From contig JBGFRR010000021.1 of assembly GCA_041695045.1 (NCBI GenBank), positions 1-7,022 of the forward strand: DNA of 7,022 bases, in the 5' to 3' direction. A program made the position numbers and the translations under genes. Each line of letters starts with the position of its first letter. Within the stretch, counting starts at the first letter, position 1. Below, one piece after another: positions 1 to 5,901 of the stretch. The notes beneath the pieces were generated by a model. That model made no database searches and was not told where the DNA came from. It worked only from the letters and a program-made list of their open reading frames with translations. The DNA comes from JBGFRR01 sp041695045 (lineage in GTDB: Bacteria; Bacteroidota; Ignavibacteria; UBA10030).

Positions 1-590
1 CCGGGACGAATCATCTCGAACACATCTCTCACTCTGCTGTACATCGATCCTCCCAACCGTCCAATTGCGTGCAAGCGTGTTGGGTCGACAATTCCATCCT
101 GCAACAATCCTTCTCGAATGTGGAGTGCAACAACTTCACCAAAGATGAGGTCGACGGGACCCACGCCCATTTCCATGTAATGATGAAGACGACACTCGAA
201 GTGAATCGGGCTTTCACGAAGCCGCGGCGTCTTCACTCGGACACTCTGCTGGAGCGCAAACGCCGCTGCCTCGACTTCGCTCTCGTCGGGAGGGAGGCTG
301 GCGGAGGTGATGTTCATCTTCTCGGCAATCTGTTCATCCACAATGTGGATGACAAATTCTTTGCTATGCAGAATGTTGACGGCGGTGTCTTTCCGGACTC
401 CGCGTTTGCGGTCAACAGCGATCATGACAATGGGCGGCGTAACGGAGACGGCGTTGAAGAAGCTAAACGGCGCTGCGTTGATAACGCCTGAGGGGGAAAC
501 AGAGGTCACGAGTGCGATTGGTCGCGGCACAACGCAGGAGATCAACAGGCGATACATATCCCGTCGTGAAAGTGTCGATGGGTCAATCAT
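1..590 (-). CDS. Flavin-reductase-like FMN-binding split-barrel protein, C-terminus cut by window edge
   Basis: The frame opens at the ATG at 590-588 and stays open to base 1 with no stop, giving 196 complete codons. Residues 22-60 read RPIALVTSVSPSGVINAAPF and then SFFNAVSVTPPIVMIAV. This is the typical N-terminal half of the flavin reductase-like (DIM6/NTAB, flavoredoxin) family, which binds FMN in a split-barrel dimer. Later blocks also fit the family: SPIHFECRL, FGEVVALHI and, near the edge, GRLGGSMYSR followed by VFEMIRP. Family members are usually about 200 residues, so probably only a few residues are missing. A GGAG ribosome site lies six bases before the ATG, and the gap to the upstream ATPase stop is 16 bases, so it is very likely co-transcribed with the ECF genes. 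The family includes NAD(P)H:flavin oxidoreductases and proteins with other or unknown roles. The actual substrate here cannot be read from sequence, and a link to the transported compound is only inferred from position. Confidence 0.88.
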   Translation of the reverse strand, partial: MIDPSTLSRRDMYRLLISCVVPRPIALVTSVSPSGVINAAPFSFFNAVSVTPPIVMIAVDRKRGVRKDTAVNILHSKEFVIHIVDEQIAEKMNITSASLPPDESEVEAAAFALQQSVRVKTPRLRESPIHFECRLHHYMEMGVGPVDLIFGEVVALHIREGLLQDGIVDPTRLHAIGRLGGSMYSRVRDVFEMIRP

Positions 591-596
591 TGTGGT

Positions 597-600
597 CTCC
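597..600 (-). promoter_or_regulatory. Ribosome binding site of the flavin-reductase-like gene
   Basis: GGAG on the minus strand ends six bases before the ATG at 590. It lies in the 16-base gap after the ATPase stop codon and supports this start for a gene whose other end is outside the window. Confidence 0.6.
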
Positions 601-606
601 GTGGTG

Positions 607-1389
607 TCATTTCCGTGTCGGATCTGCCGAGGCGATGAGCGGTAGAGAGAGGAGTCGCCGCAGCCGAGAAAGAAGCGGAAGTCGTACGCCGGCTTTCCGC
701 ATGTGATGGTTCCGGTCGATGAAGGACTGAGGCGGTCCCGAGAACAGAACCCGCCCTCGATGGAGTACAAGCACTGACGATGCGAGCGGCAGAAATGTTT
801 GAAGATCGTGCGAGACAATCAAGAGCGTTTGGTCATTGCGAACAGCAGCAAGCGACTCGGCAACCAGGAGTTTCTCGGGATGTGAAAGACCTGCAGTCGG
901 CTCATCGAACGCCAGATGCGGTGTGCCCATGGCCAGTGCCGACGCGATGGTCACGAGTTTACGCGTTGGAAGCGGAAGGTCGTACGGGTGTTCATCGGCA
1001 CAATGCGATAGGTGGAGAGCGTGAAGGGCGTTCCGAACCAGTTCATCGGCGTTGGGGTGCCTCAGGTTCTCAGGGCCGAAGGCGACTTCCTTCCGAACCG
1101 TTGAGGCAAAGAGTTGGTCGCCCGGATTCTGAAACGTTACAGCCATAAGTCTCGCGAGCTCGGAAACCGACCGGTTCTGCACAGCCTCTCCATTGATGAA
1201 CAGTCTGCCGCTTGATGGTCGGAGAATGCCGTTCAGCAGTTTGAGCAATGTGCTTTTGCCCGCACCATTATGGCCGACGATGAGCAAGCATTCCCCGCGT
1301 CGGATAGAGAATGACACGTCCTGCACCGCAGGGGGTGCGCCCGGATAGGCAAAGGTGAGGGAGTCAGCCTGTATCCCTATGTCGTCCAT
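607..1389 (-). CDS. ecfA: ECF transporter ATPase with degenerate ABC signature (second ATPase)
   Basis: This is an ABC ATPase of the EcfA/CbiO type, 260 residues from the ATG at 1389. It would sit on the cytoplasmic face as one half of the EcfA-EcfA' dimer that powers uptake through EcfT and the S component. Visible motifs are Walker A GHNGAGKS (39-46), the EcfA-type Q-loop FQNPGDQLF (Q87), Walker B HLAFDE (158-163) and the H-loop His194 in IVSHD. The ABC signature, normally LSGGQ, reads LPLPT (138-142), so the Ser and both Gly are absent. The D-loop reads GLS (167-169) where Asp is expected. The flanking frame is intact (HPYD before, KLVTIASALAM after) and no other frame encodes LSGGQ, so this is not a frameshift. 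A GTG at 1416 would add nine residues but has no ribosome site, whereas the ATG at 1389 has AAAGG seven bases upstream. It overlaps the preceding gene by 13 bases. The assignment to an ECF system is strong; the mechanistic effect of the changes is inferred. Confidence 0.9.
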   Translation of the reverse strand: MDDIGIQADSLTFAYPGAPPAVQDVSFSIRRGECLLIVGHNGAGKSTLLKLLNGILRPSSGRLFINGEAVQNRSVSELARLMAVTFQNPGDQLFASTVRKEVAFGPENLRHPNADELVRNALHALHLSHCADEHPYDLPLPTRKLVTIASALAMGTPHLAFDEPTAGLSHPEKLLVAESLAAVRNDQTLLIVSHDLQTFLPLASSVLVLHRGRVLFSGPPQSFIDRNHHMRKAGVRLPLLSRLRRLLSLPLIASADPTRK

Positions 1390-2207
1390 CCCATAACCTT
1401 TCTGATTCGCTTCCACACAGGCTGATCGGTCATTGTGGCAAGCCGTTCCATTGTTTCCTTCCAGACTTGCGATGGAAGAAGCGAGTCAAACTCTACAATG
1501 CGATGGATGAAAGCATGATGACTCCCCTCGAATGCCACGCGGCCGCGTTCAAGCACGATAACATGGTCTGCTGTCGTGAGCACATTGTCGACGCGGCTTT
1601 CGGCTAACACGATTGTGGTAGTCTTTCGAAGGTCTTTCAGCAGAAGCGATAGCTTATGTTGATTCTCCGCATCGAGTGCGGAAAAGGGCTCATCGAGAAG
1701 AAGAATGCGAGGTTCTGCAACGAGCATTGTGGCAATGGCAACGCGCTGGGCTTCTCCACCGGAGAGTTGTGTTGGGTTGCGGTCGCTGAGATGAGCTATT
1801 CCGAGCGACTGGAGGAAGGGTCGAATACGTTCCGCATGGCGTTCTCGAGGAATACCGAGGTTGTCAAGCGTAAAGGCGACTTCATCGAACGCCGTATCAC
1901 GCATGCCGGAGATTTGGAGCGTTGGATCGTCTAACACGAAAGCGACAGTGGGAAAGAGGATGGTGTTGGGTACTGGTTGATAGTCAACGCCGCCGATAGA
2001 AATTGAGCCTTCGACTGATGCACCGCTCTGGTGAGCGCCAAGCACGCCGGCGAGCGCGTGCAGAAGCGTAGTCTTTCCGGTTCCTGTTACGCCGAGGATG
2101 GCGCAAATAGTTCCTTCGGGAATGCGAACGGAAACTGAATGGAGCGCAGGCGAGGCTTGTCCGGCGTACGTAACGCTCAATTGGTTTGTGCTGATTGCGC
2201 AGCTCAT
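1377..2207 (-). CDS. ecfA: ECF transporter ATPase with altered Q- and H-loops (first ATPase)
   Basis: This is the other EcfA-type ABC ATPase, 276 residues. Walker A is GVTGTGKT (39-46), the signature is LSGGE (148-152) followed by AQRVAIA, Walker B is ILLLDE (168-173) and the D-loop is SALD (176-179); all are good. Two switch residues are changed. The Q-loop position, where ECF ATPases have F-Q-N/D-P, reads L-D-D-P, putting Asp93 in place of Gln. The H-loop, expected as E-H-R or T-H-D, reads A-E-S-R, putting Ser204 in place of His. The rest of the Q-loop region (QISGMRDTAFDEVAF) is typical of ECF ATPases. The start ATG overlaps the EcfT stop as ATGA, implying translational coupling; there is no clear Shine-Dalgarno sequence. 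Paired with the downstream ATPase it should form a heterodimer. The changed residues suggest that its own nucleotide site hydrolyses ATP poorly, which is inference from ABC family knowledge. Confidence 0.92.
   Translation of the reverse strand: MSCAISTNQLSVTYAGQASPALHSVSVRIPEGTICAILGVTGTGKTTLLHALAGVLGAHQSGASVEGSISIGGVDYQPVPNTILFPTVAFVLDDPTLQISGMRDTAFDEVAFTLDNLGIPRERHAERIRPFLQSLGIAHLSDRNPTQLSGGEAQRVAIATMLVAEPRILLLDEPFSALDAENQHKLSLLLKDLRKTTTIVLAESRVDNVLTTADHVIVLERGRVAFEGSHHAFIHRIVEFDSLLPSQVWKETMERLATMTDQPVWKRIRKVMGWTT
1397..1401 (-). promoter_or_regulatory. Ribosome binding site that decides the start of the second ATPase
   Basis: AAAGG on the minus strand lies seven bases before the ATG at 1389 and inside the end of the preceding ATPase gene. 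It favours the 260-residue form over a longer one beginning at a GTG at 1416, which lacks such a site. Confidence 0.6.
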
Positions 2208-2932
2208 GAAGCAAACCGGAGAAGGAGAATGATGATTGCGAGGAGCACAAGCACGTACGCCTCAATTGGAATCGCCGGACGCTCTCGATCTGCACCTGGA
2301 ACCGCATGAAGTGCTCCACGCAGCTCGAGCGCTAACCCTCGCTGAAGGCTTTCCAGAATGGACGAAAGAACCAACGGCGCTAACAATGCGGTGAGCGACC
2401 GCGCTCGCGCAAGCACATTGCCTCGCACGTTCGCCCCACGTGCCTCCTGCGCGAGGAGAATCTGATCGATGCGAGAAGGGAGTTTCTGGACAAAAAACAA
2501 CGCCTGCAGAATGACCATTGCGATGGATGGCGAGAGTCCCCACGCCTGCAGAAATTTGACCAAATTCTTTAACGGCGTCGAAATAAACATGAGTAACGTT
2601 GCAAGGGAGAGTAACCCGACTCTCGCAGCAGTTGCAAGGCCAAATATCGCTCCTTCGCTGTGGAAGCGTAGGGGACCGAATTCCAGCAGTACCGCCCCCC
2701 CTTTGATAAAGAGGGCATTGACCGCCATAAGCGCTATAAAAAGGAGCAGAAGATAGAGCAAAAACTTGTTCCATGCTCGCGCGAGCCGATCGGTGACGGG
2801 GCGGAAGGGGATAGTCCACCGTGCAACGACCAGAATACCGATGAGAGGCAGGATCAGATTCCATTCGAGAGCAAATGCACAGACCCAGAAGAACAACAGC
2901 AAGGAGAGTTTGGCGGCAATGCTACGTTGCAT
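2204..2932 (-). CDS. ecfT: ECF transporter transmembrane scaffold protein EcfT
   Basis: This 242-residue membrane protein (CbiQ/EcfT family) couples ATP hydrolysis by the two ATPases to toppling of the S component. Hydrophobic segments lie at about 7-36, 55-76, 95-117 and 225-240. Between them is the long amphipathic coupling region (about 119-207) with the family layout TPLKNLVKFLQAWGLS and then FVQKLPSRIDQILLAQEARG. The two short motifs that contact the ATPases are present: A-R-G at 164-166, and L-R-G at 204-206, where the usual first residue Ala is Leu. Its start overlaps the S-component stop by 11 bases and its stop overlaps the first ATPase start as ATGA, so the cassette is probably translated as a coupled unit. 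No Shine-Dalgarno sequence precedes the ATG. Having T next to two A genes and one S gene indicates a dedicated (group I) ECF transporter rather than a shared module. Confidence 0.92.
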   Translation of the reverse strand: MQRSIAAKLSLLLFFWVCAFALEWNLILPLIGILVVARWTIPFRPVTDRLARAWNKFLLYLLLLFIALMAVNALFIKGGAVLLEFGPLRFHSEGAIFGLATAARVGLLSLATLLMFISTPLKNLVKFLQAWGLSPSIAMVILQALFFVQKLPSRIDQILLAQEARGANVRGNVLARARSLTALLAPLVLSSILESLQRGLALELRGALHAVPGADRERPAIPIEAYVLVLLAIIILLLRFAS

Positions 2933-3551
2933 CAGCGTGGGAGGATGATGGACGAATGATGTTGGAATGACGCGGAAACTTCTGGAGTATCCTGCGCGGC
3001 AAGTTCATGAGAAGCGAAAAGACGATGAGGTACGTGATGGTCTTATCCACCGGATCGGAAGACAGTCCCTGATAGAGCACACTGTCGAGTATCGAGTTAC
3101 CCATCGAGCGGAAGTAGATGACGAGGAAATCGGTCCCGCCGAGAGTGACTCCACTGAAGAGGTAGGCAGAGATCGGCGCAGAAATGACGGCTGCGACGAC
3201 ACCCTGAAGAATCCCGCCGAGCACAACCAGGTACCATCGTCGAAACCAACCCCAGCGCGCAACCGCCGAGGAAAACAGCGCGATGGCAATCATTGTCGGG
3301 ATGAAAAAGATCATTGTCGGATTGCCGAGGGCTCCGAACAAGAGGTTGGAAATCGAGCCGGCAATGGCAGCGATCCACGGGCCGCAGAGGGCGGCAAGGA
3401 GGACGGTTCCGATCGCATCAAGGTACAGCGGCAGCTTGATGAGAGCGGTCAAATAGCCGGCGGTGACGTTGAGGGCGATGCAAAAGCCGACGAAGGGGAG
3501 CATATTCCCCGGCACCTCACGTTTGATAGCGTTTGCGAGCGAGAAGCCCAT
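2922..3551 (-). CDS. ECF transporter S component, substrate unknown
   Basis: This small, very hydrophobic protein (209 residues from the ATG at 3551) has about six membrane segments, roughly at 18-38, 43-57, 59-75, 80-98, 106-132 and 170-188. It ends in a basic and polar cytoplasmic tail. The block LPLYLDAIGTVLLAALCGPW (40-59), the following AGSISNLLFGALGNP and the DPVDKTITYLI stretch near the last helix are the kind of sequence seen in ECF S components of the YLDxIGT type. Its place directly before ecfT and two ATPases confirms the role: it would bind one micronutrient outside or in the periplasm with high affinity. I do not recognise it as RibU, ThiT, BioY, CbiM or another S component of known specificity, so no substrate is given. 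The start is uncertain. The ATG at 3551 has no Shine-Dalgarno sequence and lies very close to a terminator-like hairpin, while the ATG at 3503 (Met17) has AGGTG nine bases upstream and still keeps the first helix. Confidence 0.85.
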   Translation of the reverse strand: MGFSLANAIKREVPGNMLPFVGFCIALNVTAGYLTALIKLPLYLDAIGTVLLAALCGPWIAAIAGSISNLLFGALGNPTMIFFIPTMIAIALFSSAVARWGWFRRWYLVVLGGILQGVVAAVISAPISAYLFSGVTLGGTDFLVIYFRSMGNSILDSVLYQGLSSDPVDKTITYLIVFSLLMNLPRRILQKFPRHSNIIRPSSSHADAT

Positions 3552-3563
3552 AGGGGGTTGCGG

Positions 3564-3593
3564 AAATAAAGAACCCGACCTCGAAGTGTCGGG
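3564..3593 (-). terminator. Intrinsic terminator after the pdh genes, directly before the S-component gene
   Basis: On the minus strand CCCGAC pairs with GTCGGG across an eight-base loop (ACTTCGAG, which can add a short CT/AG helix with a bulged A). It is followed at once by TTCTTTATTT. This is the form of a rho-independent terminator for transcripts coming from pdhC, whose stop is 49 bases upstream. The T-rich run ends 12 bases before the S-component ATG at 3551, so this element could also act as an attenuator for the ECF genes. Confidence 0.65.
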
Positions 3594-3604
3594 CGATGGA
3601 TGAA

Positions 3605-3619
3605 CCCCGTCGAACGGGG
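3605..3619 (-). repeat. GC-rich inverted repeat just upstream of the terminator hairpin
   Basis: CCCCGT and ACGGGG form a six-pair stem around a three-base TCG loop. It has no T-rich tail of its own, since TTCATCC follows. It stands in tandem with the terminator hairpin 11 bases further on and within the 91-base gap between pdhC and the S-component gene. It may stabilise the 3' end of the pdh transcript or take part in an alternative fold. Nothing else is recognisable in that gap. Confidence 0.5.
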
Positions 3620-3642
3620 CGAACGGGAAGCCGTTGTATGCA

Positions 3643-4902
3643 TTACAGCGTCAGCGCAGCGGGATTCTCCATGAACTTCTTGAAGTCCTGAAGGAACCGC
3701 GCCGCCACCGCGCCATCGATGATTCGATGGTCGCACGAAAGCGTAACCCGCATAATGTGCCCGATGGTAATCTGTCCGTGGCGCACAACCGGCTCTTCTC
3801 GAATGGAACCGACTGCCAGGATGGCCGCTTCAGGCGGATTGATGATCGCAACGAAGTCTTCGACATCGAACATGCCGAGGTTGCTCACAGTAAACGTCGA
3901 CCCTTGGTACTCCTCCGGCTTAAGTTTCCGGCTACGGACGCGCTCGACTAAGTCTCCCAGTTCTGCGTTGATTTGATCGATGCGCTTCTGCTCGCAGTTC
4001 CGCACGACGGGAGTAACAAGCCCGTCGTCCAGCGCCACAGCCACACCGATGTGAGCGTAGTTATGGACGCGCATCGAATCCCCTAAATACGAGCCGTTAA
4101 CATTCGGGTGCCGCATGAGGGCGGCTGCTGAGGCTTTCAGGATGATATCGGTGAACGAAATCCTGAGGTCGGTGGCAGTGTTGATCTGCTCGCGGAACGC
4201 CATGGCCGGTTCCATGTTGATCGCCACAGTTACATAGAAATGCGGCGCTTGTTGTTTGCTCTCGGTCATCCGCTTTGCGATGGTTTTGCGGATGGCGGAG
4301 AGGGGGAGTTCTTCGGATGTACCCGGAACGATCTTCGCTGTCGGCCGGCCTACACCGACGGAAATCTTCCCCGAGAGCACTCCTTCGATGTCGCGCTTGA
4401 TGACTCTGCCTTGAGGGCCGCTCCCAGGAACGCCTGCGAGATTGATTGTATGCTCACTCGCCAGACGCCGCGCGAGGGGGGAGGCTTTAATTCTTCCGTC
4501 TTCAGGCTCTGCAACACGGGGTTTCTCAACCACAGCAGGTTGTGCCAACGATTCCCGTGTCTCCGGTTTCTTTTCTTCTCTTGATTCCTCTTTTTTCTTG
4601 TCTTCGACCTTCGCTTTCTTCTCTGTGCCGGCGGTTTCATCCGTTAAGCTGGAGATATCCTCATCCGCCTCACCGATGATGGCAATCAACGCGCCGATGG
4701 AGGCCTTTCCGCCTTCGGGAACGACAATCTTGCGGAGCACGCCGGAGTCATACGCCTCAAGCTCCATGTCGGCCTTGTCTGACTCAATCTCTGCAATCGT
4801 CTCCCCCTGCTTGACTGTATCGCCTTCCTTCTTGAGCCACTTGAGGATGACACCTTCCTCCATGGTGTCGCTCAGCTTGGGCATTTGGATTTTTGTTGCC
4901 AT
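3643..4902 (-). CDS. pdhC: Pyruvate dehydrogenase E2, dihydrolipoamide acetyltransferase
   Basis: This 419-residue E2 core protein transfers the acetyl group from E1-bound thiamine diphosphate via lipoyl-lysine to CoA. Domains in order: one lipoyl domain (about 1-80) with the lipoylation site ESDKADME (Lys43); a charged Lys/Glu-rich linker (about 90-135); a peripheral-subunit-binding domain (about 138-175) with ASPLARRLA and GSGPQGRVIKRDIE, which docks E1 and/or E3; a second short linker; and the catalytic acyltransferase domain (about 195-419) with the active-site motif DHRIIDG (391-397, His392 catalytic). MFDVEDFVAIINPPEAAILAVG (344-365) is also typical. The start ATG follows AGGG by five bases and lies nine bases after the pdhB stop. 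Length is normal for a single-lipoyl E2. Genes for branched-chain or 2-oxoglutarate E2s are related, but the accompanying E1 pair points to pyruvate. No E3 (lpd) gene is in the window. Confidence 0.95.
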   Translation of the reverse strand: MATKIQMPKLSDTMEEGVILKWLKKEGDTVKQGETIAEIESDKADMELEAYDSGVLRKIVVPEGGKASIGALIAIIGEADEDISSLTDETAGTEKKAKVEDKKKEESREEKKPETRESLAQPAVVEKPRVAEPEDGRIKASPLARRLASEHTINLAGVPGSGPQGRVIKRDIEGVLSGKISVGVGRPTAKIVPGTSEELPLSAIRKTIAKRMTESKQQAPHFYVTVAINMEPAMAFREQINTATDLRISFTDIILKASAAALMRHPNVNGSYLGDSMRVHNYAHIGVAVALDDGLVTPVVRNCEQKRIDQINAELGDLVERVRSRKLKPEEYQGSTFTVSNLGMFDVEDFVAIINPPEAAILAVGSIREEPVVRHGQITIGHIMRVTLSCDHRIIDGAVAARFLQDFKKFMENPAALTL

Positions 4903-4911
4903 GGAAACCCT

Positions 4912-5898
4912 TTAGTCTTTATACAGCACGCGCTTGACGGCTTTTGAAATCTTGTCCTCGTTGGGGAGCGAGGCCTTCTCAAGATTCTTTGCGTAGGGGA
5001 GGGGAACATCCTCCTGCGTCACCCGCTCTACCGGTGCGTCAAGGTAATCGAACGTCCGCTTGGTGATCTCGTACGCTATCTGTGCTCCAACGCCGGCGAA
5101 GGGCCATCCTTCTTCCACCACCAGCAGGCGATTGGTCTTCTTCACAGATTCGACAATCAGGTCGTAGTCCATCGGCTTAATGGTGCGGGGGTCGATGACC
5201 TCAATGCTGATGCCTTCTTCCTCCTCAATCCGTTCGACGGCTTTCCACACAATATGAGCAAGGACTTTCGACCACGAAACGAGTGTAAGGTCGGTTCCTT
5301 CTTGCTTTACCTCGCCCACGCCTATGGGAATGGTGTATTCTCCTTCGGGAATCTCCCCCTTGTCGCCGTACATGACTTCGCTCTCGATGAAGATGATGGG
5401 GTTATCGTCTCGAATGGCCGATTTCAACAATCCCTTTGCGTCTTTACAGGTGGAAGGCATGATCACTTTCAATCCGGCAACATGTGCGTAGATGGCTTCG
5501 AGCGCTTGCGAGTGTGTTGCAGCAAGGCCATGTGCTGCTCCGCCGGGACCCCGGAACACGATCGGCACGTGGAAGTGTCCGCCCGACATGGAGAGCATTT
5601 TTGCGGCGTTGTTGACAATCTGGTCATAAGCGACAAGGGAGAAGTTCCACGTCATGAATTCGATGATCGGACGAAGCCCGACCATTGCAGCACCGACTCC
5701 AACGCCTGCGAATCCTGCCTCGGCTATTGGTGTGTCGATGATGCGCCGCTCGCCATACTTTTGCAGCAACCCCTGACTGACTTTGTATGCGCCCTGATAC
5801 CGCGCAACTTCTTCACCCATCAGGAACACCCGCTCGTCGCGGGCCATTTCTTCATCTATTGCTTGGTTCAGGGCTTCCCGTAAACTCACAACCGGCAT
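4912..5898 (-). CDS. pdhB: Pyruvate dehydrogenase E1 component, beta subunit
   Basis: This 328-residue transketolase-like beta chain forms the alpha2beta2 E1 heterotetramer with PdhA, in which thiamine diphosphate is held at the alpha/beta interface. Family signatures are FLMGEEVARYQGAYKVS (25-41, with the conserved Glu pair 29-30 near the cofactor thiazolium/pyrimidine), DTPIAEAGFAGVGVGAA (55-71), EFMTWNFSLVAYDQIVNNAAK (80-100) and HGLAATHSQ (123-131, His129 in the conserved active-site position). The C-terminal transketolase domain (from about 200) includes EVIDPRTIKPMD and VVEEGWPFAGVGAQIA. Length is typical. The ATG starts three bases after the pdhA stop, with GGAG eight bases upstream, so the two subunits are made from the same message in tight coupling. 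The motifs fit pyruvate-type E1 better than acetoin or branched-chain E1, though that distinction rests on overall look. Confidence 0.96.
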   Translation of the reverse strand: MPVVSLREALNQAIDEEMARDERVFLMGEEVARYQGAYKVSQGLLQKYGERRIIDTPIAEAGFAGVGVGAAMVGLRPIIEFMTWNFSLVAYDQIVNNAAKMLSMSGGHFHVPIVFRGPGGAAHGLAATHSQALEAIYAHVAGLKVIMPSTCKDAKGLLKSAIRDDNPIIFIESEVMYGDKGEIPEGEYTIPIGVGEVKQEGTDLTLVSWSKVLAHIVWKAVERIEEEEGISIEVIDPRTIKPMDYDLIVESVKKTNRLLVVEEGWPFAGVGAQIAYEITKRTFDYLDAPVERVTQEDVPLPYAKNLEKASLPNEDKISKAVKRVLYKD

Positions 5899-5901
5899 GC
5901 G

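Noticed and set aside
69..491. 140-residue plus-strand frame at the left edge
   Set aside because: It is antisense to the flavin-reductase-like gene, which reads open to the window edge with clear family motifs.
964..978. Loss of the ABC signature explained by a local frameshift
   Set aside because: Neither other frame of this stretch encodes LSGGQ, and the residues on both sides stay in register with the family.
2262..2864. 200-residue second minus-strand frame inside ecfT
   Set aside because: It is a frame-shifted shadow of EcfT rich in Ser/Arg/Cys with no domain; the ecfT frame has the full EcfT family pattern.
2967..3569. 200-residue open frame on the plus strand opposite the S component
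   Set aside because: Its product is a charged, low-complexity Arg/Asp/Glu/Gly mix with no recognisable motif, and the minus strand encodes a clear membrane protein there.
3552..3642. A known vitamin riboswitch before the S-component gene
   Set aside because: The gap is only 91 bases and is filled by two simple hairpins and a T-run. No conserved THI-box, FMN or cobalamin core sequence is visible.
5254..5883. 209-residue plus-strand frame opposite pdhB
   Set aside because: It lies antisense to highly conserved PdhB sequence and shows no family motif; it is a by-product of codon usage on the other strand.
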